A stretch of 25,334 nucleotides of DNA. Origin: a virus. How positions within the stretch are numbered: position 1 is the first letter of the stretch; each line of letters opens with the position of its first letter. Below, piece after piece: positions 7,701 through 15,755 of this stretch. Made by a program: the position numbers and the translations under genes. The notes under the pieces are model-generated. The model was not told the origin of the DNA. It saw only the letters and a program-made list of their open reading frames with translations, and ran no database searches. The stretch spans positions 1 to 25,334 of the IMG/VR virus record IMGVR_UViG_3300042368_000146; one strand, 5' to 3'.

Positions 7701-10700
7701 AATCGTGCTCTTGGTGTGCTTGGTGATTTTGTCCCTCAGGATGCGCGCGCTGCTGCGATTGCTGCGCGGGATAAGGCTGCGACTCTTGGGCGCAATAATC
7801 CCGAGTATGCACCTCTTATGAAGGAATACACCAATCTTGTCGATGACGCTATTGGTGAATTGATCCTTGTTACAGGTAGCAAGTGGTCGGCTGATTTGTA
7901 CCGCGAGGTTGCAGAGAACGCAATCAACGGTGGCGGCAAGTCTGGTCTTATTGACATTTTGGCCCCGCGTCTTGGTGTTGATATTAGCGAGGGCGATATC
8001 TCTAAGACTATTGTGAGTAGGAATAAGGACGGCAAGACTTGGCTTAATTCACGGCGTACTGTTATGCCTAAGGTGCACCGCATGTTGGGCCAGATGCCTA
8101 CTGCGCGTAAAGTTAATTTGCAGGACGCACGCGATGTTGTCGATAACGCAATTCTTTATGGTCGCTATGCCGGTGTTGACGAAAAGGAAATTCGTAGTCG
8201 TATCGGCGCTGTTATGCGAACTAGCGGCACAGTAGAAGAAGGCCTTGTTGCTCGTAACGCGCTGAAGGAAATTCTTGATCTATCGGCGGTAAAGATGATT
8301 GAGAATATCGAGGCGTCTGGCGTTACTAAGGTGCTATTCCGTGGAGAAGCCGGTCAGCGCCGTAAAAAGGAAATTATCAACGCGATTAAGGACTCTACTG
8401 CGCTTTACATCGGCGGTAAGTACAAGGCGCGTGACGGTGACATAAACGAGGCTGTTGCTCTTGGCGCAGACATCCGTAAGTTTGTTACTGCAAGCGGCAA
8501 CGAGTACATCATGCCGAATCCGAAGTTGGATGCTGAACTAGCGGACGGATTTGTTGGTCTTCCTGGCGTTGAAGAGTGGGGCGCTGGCCTGCGTAGAATT
8601 ACGCTTGCGCTGGATCGTTTGCCAATGGTCGGTAATACGGCAGATGCGGCGCTTCAGTTCTACAACAATTTCTTCCGTACATCACTACTTGTGTTCCGTG
8701 GAGCGTACGTTATTCGCAACCTTGCAGAAATGCAGGTCCGCATGTTCCTTAACGGACACGAAAGCATTTTTAACAGTCCCGCAACTATCCTTGCTATGAC
8801 TGTTGGCGATGAGTGGTGGTCACGCAAGGTCGCTAAGTACGCCACTAAGCGCGAGGAAGCGGTTACTACTCTCCGCGCTCAGTTGAATCGGGACCCGCTA
8901 GATGATGAGATTGAGGCGCTTGCTGGGCCTGCTCCTAAGATGCCGTCAATGCTTGCCTCGTTTGACAAGTACAAGAACACCGTTCTTGACACTAGTTTTA
9001 ATACTGGGATGGATGCGGAACTAGCAGCGGCTAACCGTGTGACAGATTTCTGGGGTCTTCTCCGTGAGTCCCATTCTTTGACTGATCCGCGCGTGTATTC
9101 GTCCGGTATCCGTCAAGGCTGGGATGCGGTGGAGTACGGTAGCCAAAACTTCACTAAAGGCTGGGCTAATGAACTAATTATGTTGCAGCGGTCTGAGGTT
9201 GTTCGCTTGGTTGTTGGCAAGCCAGATCAGCAGCAGTTCGCCAGCCTTACCAACGGAACCGCTGGCATGGATGTCCAGAAGTCAATCGCCAATGACCTTA
9301 TGTACTCTAATAAGTACGAAGGTTTGCGGCGTCGGCTTATTGCTGCCGATGAAGAGTATGGGCGTATTCTTCAGGACGAAGAGGCTGTACTGGAGTACCT
9401 ATTCCGCAACCCCAATAGCATTTTTAACAAGGTGCTTCTCTACACGAACAATGATCCGCGCCTGGTGAACTTCATTGCTAGCGGCAAGTTGTCGTACGCG
9501 GATGGTGGGGTGCTATCCCCGAATAGTTTTACCGATGTACGCAAGCGTATTTCTGCTTTCCGCGCTGTACTTGACGACCATTTCTCAGGTGACGACTGGG
9601 CTAACCATTTCCGTGCTGCTAATGGTGGGATGGGTGCCCGTGTTCCATTTATTGAGACAATGGATTCGGGACAAGGGAACGCACTTGTTAATCGGTTCTT
9701 TGAGATTTCGGCAAAGATTGAGCGGCTCGGAGCGGTAGGCCCAGAGTTCCGTATGGCCTACTGGGATCGAATCGCTGACCTGGCTCCCAGCCTGCGGGGT
9801 AAGGACGTTGATCGTGCGCTGAAGGCTGCGGAAACAACTCTTGGTCCTATCCAGAACGCTGTAGGCAAAAAGATTGGGCGCACACATAAGGCGTGGGGCG
9901 CGCTAAACAAGTCCAAGGAAAACGGCACAGAGGGCTTTATGACTCTGAACGAACTCCATGAGGCAGCGATGAAGTATGCTGCCGACGAGGTTGCTGGACT
10001 GTTTTACGATGCTGCTCGCCGTAACAATCTTTGGTACGCGCTACGGGTTGCAATTCCGTTTGGTCAAGCGTGGGGCAATACGCTAACGCAATGGACTAAG
10101 TTGGGCGCTAAGAGGCCGCTGAACATTTACAAGGCGCAGAAGTTGTTTAACGCGCTTCAGGAAGAGCAGTCAAACGCTATTTACGAGGCTGGGCAGCAGT
10201 TTGGCCCGTTGAGTGCTTACGGCAAGTACGAGCCTGGGTACGCTCCGTGGGAGCGAGATTCGCAGGGTGGCTTCTTCTACACCGACGATTTTGGTGACAC
10301 GGTGTTTGAGGTTCCCTTTGCCGGGCGCGCGCTAGGCATGGGCGCCAACGTTCTTGCCAGAATGAATGGTGTGGATGCTGGACCGCTGCTTGAGGCTAAT
10401 GCGTCGGTGCAGTCTCCTGTCACTTCGCTTAACCTAGCCCTTGGTGGCGATAGTGTTTTGCCTGGATTTGGTCCAGCGGTTGCTTTCCCGCTGGGTGCGG
10501 ACATTGTTCCTGATAACAAGATGACTGGGTGGTTGCGTCAACAGGTCGCTCCGTTTGGCGATAAGCAGATTCTTGAGAGTGGTACTCCTGCGTGGTTGCA
10601 GAAGGTCGTTGGTGGCGTTCAGGCCATTCCTGTTGTGGGTGGTGTGGCTTCGTCGTGGACTAGTTCGTTGTATCCGGCGATGAAGAACCGCAACATCAAT

Positions 10701-11666
10701 GACGCTATGGCTATTTTGTCAACTACTGGAAACTATCCAGATTTGATGACTAATCCTGTTACTGCTCGCCGGTTTAAGGAAGATGCTGAGGAATTGGCAG
10801 CAGCGACGATGCTAATGACAGGCATGATGCAGAATGTTATGCCTAGTACGCCGCTTCCTGAGGGTGCTGTTCGGTTCCCTGTGGGTGAGGGTGAGGAGCA
10901 GACTACTGCTCAGTACACGCTCGGCTTGGTGAATTCGCTGTTCCAGCAGTATCAAGTTAATAACATGGGCGATCGTACGGCAGCGGTTGAGGAAATGATT
11001 AAGGACCTTGGCCCTTATGCTGCTTTTGCTCTTGTGGGTAACTGGGCGGGTTACACGCGGCTTCCCACATCGCAGGCTCTTGATTGGGCTTATGACAATC
11101 CTGAGATCGCGGCGGCAAACATTGACTTGTTTACGATGTTTTTCCCGCAGGGCGATTCGTCTGATGTTCGGGCTCGCCGCTGGCTGAGGGATCACACGTT
11201 TGGTGAGCAGCAGCGCAAGAATCCTGATGAGGCGTTTGCGGAAGCGGTTGGGTTCCTTAGCGGAACTCAGTTGGCTCGTATTAGCAGTATGGAAAACGCT
11301 GGCGAAATGTCAGCGGACCAGGCTGCTGACGCTAGGGATGCGGTGCGTAAGCAGTATTTGGCTGTTGATGATCCTGCTGGCACGTTCCTTGACCGCACGA
11401 TGGAACTTGAGCAGATTAACGATTTTGTTAACAGATACGGTGAGATTCAGCAGAGTCAGGCTGGCAAGGCATTTATGATTGCCTGGAGCCTTCGAGAGAA
11501 GGCTTTGCTTCATACTCGCGCATGGACTGGCGATGAGGACGCTGGGCTTGGTTCTGAAAAGGCCACCCCAGTAAGGAACGAATATTTCCGACAGTTGGAT
11601 ACTCTTATTCAGCAGTATCCTGACTTTAAAATTCTTGGGAACCGTCTTCGTAAGGAATGGGAGTAA
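4767..11666 (+). CDS. Giant virion-associated protein, probable internal/ejection protein
   Basis: The 2299-residue product takes up 27% of the window. It starts at ATG 4767 with GAAGGA at 4757-4762. There is no signal peptide and no recognisable polymerase, protease or lysozyme motif. Hydrophobic stretches near residues 220-240 (ATAGLFAGPLTGAIVA), 375-410 (AIDAVAAIVTDPLTYLPAVG), 1300-1325 (FFRTSLLVFRGAYVIRNL) and 1950-1970 (AIPVVGGVASSW) may insert in membranes. Around 1740-1790 is a segment DAARRNNLWYALRVAIPFG followed by a Trp-rich stretch, which I have seen in very large phage structural proteins. The rest is mostly helical and charged. Very long, helical, weakly hydrophobic virion proteins in short-tailed phages are usually stored in the head and ejected to form a conduit (T7 gp15/gp16 role). 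That role is inferred from size, composition and neighbours; a virion RNA polymerase was considered but its motifs were not seen. Confidence 0.7.
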   Translation: MSQQPYEWQDWSQVRFPPPYEEPSTASAPSRDLRSTSVADINVREYSKTSRPLIMRAKMWDDNGYYINGPTFQPWNHAKTQMDAIRAITASWNDPTRRAAVDTFQTYVSRYGHTNSPGVLWGIAQLGIDPESDVVKQILQSDADEVQRENRQSQPMRAGSPVANEDVEEAASLWEPLQFISRNAFSVLSSGMEAVQGSMRMIGGAVANDDMTAAERAGQILGATAGLFAGPLTGAIVAEGEDEPDNPFGNPWSQTDFGQTLALAREIGFDAFTSGQAGLDIRRADQELAELDPNFQNLTPDERTAMAEAYAQENEYYSQPGWFVDETSIVGERQRRRTFNTWAIPGPDNEMTAWTIGRGIASATVGADSEAYGTMSGAIDAVAAIVTDPLTYLPAVGLPSKALSAVTGGVWKIGKAGDEWRAVLRRMNEVGQEAQRLNAAGDQTAARQIAVEGLTEYLGRPPTAREVADVVDGIVFNVDPTDLKNMGIDEVAEMTRAAREVDLTSQQLDAAKPDTEAAYTYVRTARREILEGESTQRFIDSNVKSTGGTSQVAPLADIWDDFVAFGQQNPNVKPSDYMAQRFGLSPETGLPAENAADSYYQFLEVFDMYRTFAAGRKAPLSRSVDDFAVVLRDAASDTRSVKQAKDIDQTKLDSDAVALMVRPEADRQLEELESLNLHGVVVDGVPSADAGVLGAYGPDGGVFYFSGSARSKLNIADGQEVIPPKVREAVVNRLMQVAERDDMRLTEDIIDIDFDTIPGQVYRQISAATDARGFMNELFSDETLTYNGLLKAAALVGFDAVLDDIMRTAIKKNRIDGITNVDGVPGRTWLGNNPNVNGYGISPDVRESIGQVRGMPDPVTALDEIGIGARTTAPLGYRSLTPFDLDVQRIGKYESGMNNRDLLSQFRSDAIFNGYRRQEELKTQIDSLNAEWTDPVAKFKSVVGWHSGMRHHPVNGFTTDERGVRAFLFGMGPMSALGNRALGVLGDFVPQDARAAAIAARDKAATLGRNNPEYAPLMKEYTNLVDDAIGELILVTGSKWSADLYREVAENAINGGGKSGLIDILAPRLGVDISEGDISKTIVSRNKDGKTWLNSRRTVMPKVHRMLGQMPTARKVNLQDARDVVDNAILYGRYAGVDEKEIRSRIGAVMRTSGTVEEGLVARNALKEILDLSAVKMIENIEASGVTKVLFRGEAGQRRKKEIINAIKDSTALYIGGKYKARDGDINEAVALGADIRKFVTASGNEYIMPNPKLDAELADGFVGLPGVEEWGAGLRRITLALDRLPMVGNTADAALQFYNNFFRTSLLVFRGAYVIRNLAEMQVRMFLNGHESIFNSPATILAMTVGDEWWSRKVAKYATKREEAVTTLRAQLNRDPLDDEIEALAGPAPKMPSMLASFDKYKNTVLDTSFNTGMDAELAAANRVTDFWGLLRESHSLTDPRVYSSGIRQGWDAVEYGSQNFTKGWANELIMLQRSEVVRLVVGKPDQQQFASLTNGTAGMDVQKSIANDLMYSNKYEGLRRRLIAADEEYGRILQDEEAVLEYLFRNPNSIFNKVLLYTNNDPRLVNFIASGKLSYADGGVLSPNSFTDVRKRISAFRAVLDDHFSGDDWANHFRAANGGMGARVPFIETMDSGQGNALVNRFFEISAKIERLGAVGPEFRMAYWDRIADLAPSLRGKDVDRALKAAETTLGPIQNAVGKKIGRTHKAWGALNKSKENGTEGFMTLNELHEAAMKYAADEVAGLFYDAARRNNLWYALRVAIPFGQAWGNTLTQWTKLGAKRPLNIYKAQKLFNALQEEQSNAIYEAGQQFGPLSAYGKYEPGYAPWERDSQGGFFYTDDFGDTVFEVPFAGRALGMGANVLARMNGVDAGPLLEANASVQSPVTSLNLALGGDSVLPGFGPAVAFPLGADIVPDNKMTGWLRQQVAPFGDKQILESGTPAWLQKVVGGVQAIPVVGGVASSWTSSLYPAMKNRNINDAMAILSTTGNYPDLMTNPVTARRFKEDAEELAAATMLMTGMMQNVMPSTPLPEGAVRFPVGEGEEQTTAQYTLGLVNSLFQQYQVNNMGDRTAAVEEMIKDLGPYAAFALVGNWAGYTRLPTSQALDWAYDNPEIAAANIDLFTMFFPQGDSSDVRARRWLRDHTFGEQQRKNPDEAFAEAVGFLSGTQLARISSMENAGEMSADQAADARDAVRKQYLAVDDPAGTFLDRTMELEQINDFVNRYGEIQQSQAGKAFMIAWSLREKALLHTRAWTGDEDAGLGSEKATPVRNEYFRQLDTLIQQYPDFKILGNRLRKEWE

Positions 11667-11668
11667 GA

Positions 11669-13411
11669 GTGGCCCCGGTAAGGTTCAGCGACGGTAGAAG
11701 CACCTACATCCCCAATACGGTCCCTGGGGCGCCTGCTGGGGTCCGAACGCCAGGGTCCCTAGCCAACCAAGCCCTGTCGGTTTATAGCCGCCCTAACTGG
11801 GCTGTAGGGCTTTCTGCTGACCGTGCGGCGGCGCAGGCGGCTTTGAACCAGCGGCTTATTCAAGAGGCTATGGAGCGTGCGCGTGAGCGTGCGGAGGAAA
11901 TCCGTAGGCAGATTGAGGAGCGTCGTAGGAAACTGGAAGAGGAGCAGGCTGCTCGGGATCAGATGGAAGCCCGTGGCGGTATGGGAACTTTGGGCGCTGT
12001 TCCTCCTGCCCAACGCGGTTTGCCTACGGTGATTCCTAGTGCAAGTCAGGGAAGTTATCTTTCTACAGGCGAGCGAGCCGATATGGAGCGTAACGCTGTC
12101 GATATTAACGCTGGTGACGTTAGTCTTTCTCCCGTTTCGGTGTCTAGCGATTTCCGCACAGATAACAAGGCTCTTGCGGACAGCATGGCCGCTAAGCGCG
12201 GCATGGAAGTTATTGATCTTGGCAATGGTCTTTATGGTTTGCGTGATCCGCGTCAAGAGCCGGGGTTGCTTGGGGCTGAGGGTTGGACTCGTCGCGTAAT
12301 TCCTGGGATTGTTTCTGACCGTATGTACCAGTCTGCTCAGCGCCGTGATCTTATGGCTGAGAAGACTGAAATGTATGAGGGCAGCCCTAACTTTAAGGAA
12401 CTTGCCTTGCGGTACGAGGGCGATGACATGGAGCGGTATTGGTCTAATGTGCATAGGGCACAAATCAATATTTGGGGTGATCCGGTCGCAATTACTGAGA
12501 AACGGTTTACTGGTCGTTACGACGAAAACGGAATGAAGATTTATGATGACGTAACGGTTGGTTGGGATTGGGATGCTGATGTTGAAGCCCCAATGCAGGA
12601 CCCTAATACTGGGGCGCTTCTGTCTCCAGCGGACTCAAATAGGCCGTCTTATCTCGGGATGATTCCTGGCGATATCGTTGTAAATCTGCCTCCCCGTCCA
12701 GCGGCAGACGCCGATATTGATGAGTGGCGGCGTTACTACAACGGTCTTAAATCTTCTGTTGCTACGCCGCTGTATAAGCCGGAGTCACCTATGGAGACAT
12801 TGCAGCGCATGGATGTTAAAAGTCGTGCGCGTTTCCAGAAGCAACTTGTTGCAGCACAGTTGATTTCTACGGATGAAACAATTATTCCAGGGCAAATGGA
12901 TCAAACCACGCTTGAGACTATGGCTGGTCTTATGGCTGAGGCCAATTTTGCTGGCATTACCTGGGAGGTTCGTCTTTCGCAGGCGCTTCAGGAGGCCGCT
13001 ATCCGTAAGGCCGAAAGTAGCGGTGGCGGCGGGTACGGCGGCGGTGGTGGTGGAGGTGGTACCACTACTTACAAGCAGATTCAGTACACGCAAACATCCG
13101 TTGCCCAGGCACGTTCCATGCTTATTGGCGTGCTTACTGAGGCTCTGGGTCGCTATCCCACGGACGAAGAGGTAGCCGAGTTTCTGAAGATTGTGAATAA
13201 GCAGGAGCGAAAGTCACCTACTAAGACAGTTACACGCACCACTACTGAGGGCGATATGACGAGGGCTGTGTCGCGTACTACACCGAGTACGGTTGACGCT
13301 CAGGCGCTTGCTGAGGAGTTTGCTCAGGGTGTCGGTGGCGGCGCTCCTGCTGAGGCTAACGCAGCGGCTAACTATCTTGCTGGATTCCTTGAGTCACTTG
13401 GAGCGCGATAA
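11669..13411 (+). CDS. Coiled-coil, poly-glycine minor virion protein
   Basis: I prefer the GTG start at 11669, with GGGAG at 11659-11663 and 5 nt spacing. The in-frame ATG at 11657 has AAGGA directly abutting it and would add four residues. The 580-residue protein has a Pro/Gly N-terminus, a long charged coiled coil at about 50-102 (AMERARERAEEIRRQIEERR), a mixed central region, and a poly-Gly linker near 449-468. A C-terminal module of about 110 residues follows (QARSMLIGVLTEALGRYPTDEEVAEFL). The GRYPTDEEVAEFL part has the look of a small repeated helical domain used in phage internal proteins. It follows the giant protein with a short overlap zone and precedes the EF-hand protein by a TAATG overlap, so it is probably part of the same internal complex. 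The family is not recognised with certainty. Confidence 0.7.
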   Translation: MAPVRFSDGRSTYIPNTVPGAPAGVRTPGSLANQALSVYSRPNWAVGLSADRAAAQAALNQRLIQEAMERARERAEEIRRQIEERRRKLEEEQAARDQMEARGGMGTLGAVPPAQRGLPTVIPSASQGSYLSTGERADMERNAVDINAGDVSLSPVSVSSDFRTDNKALADSMAAKRGMEVIDLGNGLYGLRDPRQEPGLLGAEGWTRRVIPGIVSDRMYQSAQRRDLMAEKTEMYEGSPNFKELALRYEGDDMERYWSNVHRAQINIWGDPVAITEKRFTGRYDENGMKIYDDVTVGWDWDADVEAPMQDPNTGALLSPADSNRPSYLGMIPGDIVVNLPPRPAADADIDEWRRYYNGLKSSVATPLYKPESPMETLQRMDVKSRARFQKQLVAAQLISTDETIIPGQMDQTTLETMAGLMAEANFAGITWEVRLSQALQEAAIRKAESSGGGGYGGGGGGGGTTTYKQIQYTQTSVAQARSMLIGVLTEALGRYPTDEEVAEFLKIVNKQERKSPTKTVTRTTTEGDMTRAVSRTTPSTVDAQALAEEFAQGVGGGAPAEANAAANYLAGFLESLGAR

Positions 13412-14574
13412 TGGCTAAGACACCGACATCTAAGTGGAATCCTGACGGTATCGACTACAACAAGGATAAGCAGGTCGATGCTAACGATGACATGTTTGCC
13501 GTTAAGGACTATGACGGTGACGGCAAGGTTAGCCAGAAAGAAGAAGAGCGCTTTATTAAGGAGCGCGACGAAACTAATACTGAGTACAAATACAACGCTA
13601 AGGGCGAACTTGTTGAGAGTAAGGTAACTGGTAGCGGGAAGGAAGTTCCCGAACCAAGCCTTAGTTTCAGCCAATATACCGAGAAGTTTCTCGCCAATAA
13701 GCCTGAGGTTCGCAGGGCTATTCAACTTGCTATTAAGTACAAGTGGAGCCAAGATCAGTTCAATAACTACATCGAAGCGGAAACCGCTTGGGGTAAAAGC
13801 ACTACGGATACTCAGGCCGCGTTTGATCTTCAGATTAAGGGCAACAAGAGCGAGGAACTAACCGATCCGACAACGGGAAAGATTCCTGTTACTCGTAAGC
13901 GGATTGCTGATCTTGCTACTTCTATGGGTGTCACTATTGCTGACGCTAATCTTGAGAAGTACGCGAAGACCGTTGTTCGTAGCGGTCTTGACGACGAAAC
14001 TGTGCGCGCTTGGATTGCGGGTCAATTCAGTATGGCTCCCCCGGCAGGCGCAACGGGGCCGACGCTTCCTGGCGAGCCTGGAGCCCCGGCTGCTCCCGCA
14101 CAAACAATTCAAGGAACTGCGTCTGAGATTAGTGATGCTATTAAGCGGTTGGCTCGCTCTTACGGTGTGACTATTACTCCCGAAACTTTGCAGACAAAAA
14201 TTCAGGAGGGTTTGCGTCAAGGCCCAAACTGGACTTCATGGGTTGAGGGACAGCGCAACATTTTCCGGCAGTCCGCTAAGACGATGTACGCGACGGTAGC
14301 GGACAAGTTGGATGAGTACACGCTTGAGGATCTAGTGGACCCGTATCTTGAGGATGCCGCTAATTTGCTGGGCGTGCCTAGAATAAATATGGATTTGTCT
14401 AACCCAATGTGGACTAAGGCATTGTCTGGTGCTGATGGTAAGCCAATGACCCGTGAGGAATGGATGCGTACTTTGCGTATGGACAAGCAGTACGGCTGGA
14501 ACAATACCCAGCGGGCTAAAACCGAAATGGTCGAACTTGGTGATGAACTTCTAGCAGCGTTTGGAATGGCATAA
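13411..14574 (+). CDS. Virion-associated protein with two EF-hand loops
   Basis: A 387-residue product; ATG overlaps the previous stop (TAATG), with TTGGAG just upstream. Near the N-terminus are two calcium-binding loops: D15-N17-D19-Q21-D23-D26 (less canonical) and D33-D35-D37-G38-K39-V40-S41-E44 (canonical DxDxDGKVSxxE). They are 18 residues apart, like dockerin-type or bacterial EF-hand pairs. The middle and C-terminal parts contain an internal duplication: IADLATSMGVTIADANLEK and IKRLARSYGVTITPETLQT, each followed by a Trp-containing stretch. The C-terminus is helical (KTEMVELGDELLAAFG). Calcium binding would be structural, perhaps stabilising the particle or sensing the change in calcium on entry. 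It sits in the block of probable internal proteins; no known family is claimed. Confidence 0.7.
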   Translation: MAKTPTSKWNPDGIDYNKDKQVDANDDMFAVKDYDGDGKVSQKEEERFIKERDETNTEYKYNAKGELVESKVTGSGKEVPEPSLSFSQYTEKFLANKPEVRRAIQLAIKYKWSQDQFNNYIEAETAWGKSTTDTQAAFDLQIKGNKSEELTDPTTGKIPVTRKRIADLATSMGVTIADANLEKYAKTVVRSGLDDETVRAWIAGQFSMAPPAGATGPTLPGEPGAPAAPAQTIQGTASEISDAIKRLARSYGVTITPETLQTKIQEGLRQGPNWTSWVEGQRNIFRQSAKTMYATVADKLDEYTLEDLVDPYLEDAANLLGVPRINMDLSNPMWTKALSGADGKPMTREEWMRTLRMDKQYGWNNTQRAKTEMVELGDELLAAFGMA

Positions 14575-15719
14575 TGGCAACTCCTCCTCGCGGCAATTCA
14601 TCTGGTGCTACAAGTGGTGGGCCAAATCGTGGTTCTGGTGGCGGCGGTCGTGGCGGTGGCGGCGGCGGCGGTCGCGGTGGTGGCAAAACTCCTCCTCGCG
14701 ATCCTCAGCCTGGTTTTTACTGGGTAAAAACTCCAGGCGGGCAATGGAGAGAAAGGTCAGTCGATCCTGGCCCAACTGGGCCGAGCGGCCCCACGGGAAC
14801 TACTGGTCCTACGGGAACTACCGGAAGTACCGGAAGCACCGGGTCAACTGGTCCTGCCCCTGAATACACGCCTATTGTTACCGGCGCGACAGAGTACATG
14901 GAAGCACTTTTGGCTTCTGCGGTTGGTGTCGCTGGTCTTGGTAATTGGGCTGCGAACCTTTACATGCAGGGCGCTTCTCCAAACGAAATTATTCAGGCTC
15001 TTAGGTATGGGATGGATCAGAGCCCCGAAGGTCAGGCAGCGCACCAGAAGTATTTGGCTGCTTTTCCTGGCATGGATGAGTTCATTAAGGATGGAACATT
15101 CTCAGGTGAGGCTCCTGAAATGCAGTACATCGCGTATCGGAACGCGGTGAAGGAGGCTGGGGCACGCTATGGGGTCAATGTTGATCTGACCAGTCCCACA
15201 AAGATTTATACTTACTTGAAGAATAATGTTTCTGCTGCTGAAATTGCGGATCGCATGAGTACCGCTGCTAGCGCAGTAGCCACAACACCCGTAGAAACAC
15301 TCACCCTACTTAACGAATACTACGGAGTAGGTAGCAGCGATCTCATTAGTTTCTTCCTAGATACGGATGAGACAGAGGCAATGCTTCAGAAGCGGTACAC
15401 CGCTGCGCGCATCGGCACCGAGGCTGTCCGAAATCAATTTGGCGTCAATGCTACCGAAGCAGAAGCCCTAGCCACCCGTGGGATCGGCGTGGGCGAAGCA
15501 GCCCAAGGATTCCAGGCCGCAGCCCAGCGTCGCTCCTTCATGGGAGGCGCAGGCGAAACGGCATCCCGAGAGCAACTTATCGGGGCATCTTTCGGTGATG
15601 TAGAGGCTGAACAGGCGATTGCCCGTATCGGTGGCTCTCGCGCAGGACGATTCGCTGAGGGTGGCGGGTTTGCTGCTGGGCAAGAAGGCGTAGGCGGGCT
15701 AGGTTCAGCGACACGCTGA
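14574..15719 (+). CDS. Minor virion protein with RGG and collagen-like N-terminus
   Basis: A 381-residue product starting at an ATG that overlaps the previous stop (TAATG). Residues 1-45 are Gly/Arg/Ser-rich with GGGGRGGGG-type repeats (RGG-like, likely disordered and nucleic-acid friendly). Residues 48-58 (FYWVKTPGGQW) form a short aromatic patch. Residues 65-93 are nine or ten Gly-X-Y triplets of collagen type (GPTGPSGPTGTTG...). The remainder is a helical domain of about 280 residues with KNNVSAAEIADRM and a Gly-rich C-terminal tail (FAEGGGFAAG). It is the last gene of the large-protein block before the non-coding gap and the capsid genes. Its codon use shifts to C-ending codons at about 15270. 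The function is unknown; it is probably an internal or linker component of the virion. Confidence 0.7.
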   Translation: MATPPRGNSSGATSGGPNRGSGGGGRGGGGGGGRGGGKTPPRDPQPGFYWVKTPGGQWRERSVDPGPTGPSGPTGTTGPTGTTGSTGSTGSTGPAPEYTPIVTGATEYMEALLASAVGVAGLGNWAANLYMQGASPNEIIQALRYGMDQSPEGQAAHQKYLAAFPGMDEFIKDGTFSGEAPEMQYIAYRNAVKEAGARYGVNVDLTSPTKIYTYLKNNVSAAEIADRMSTAASAVATTPVETLTLLNEYYGVGSSDLISFFLDTDETEAMLQKRYTAARIGTEAVRNQFGVNATEAEALATRGIGVGEAAQGFQAAAQRRSFMGGAGETASREQLIGASFGDVEAEQAIARIGGSRAGRFAEGGGFAAGQEGVGGLGSATR

Positions 15720-15727
15720 CCCGGCTA

Positions 15728-15755
15728 TTGCATAACTGAATATTGGATGTAGTAT
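15728..15755 (+). promoter_or_regulatory. Possible sigma70-type promoter for the capsid genes
   Basis: TTGCAT at 15728-15733 and TAGTAT at 15750-15755 are separated by 16 bp and lie at the start of the only sizeable gap in the late region, before scaffold and capsid genes. Each hexamer matches consensus only partly (3 of 6 and 4 of 6), so this is a weak call. The same TAGTATnnGG word occurs at 403-412, just before the first gene of the window. Confidence 0.35.

Noticed and set aside
4767-11666. Virion RNA polymerase (N4 type) within the giant protein
   Set aside because: The capsid type suggested it, but the R-x3-K-x7-YG motif and catalytic aspartate motifs of T7-like polymerases were not seen.
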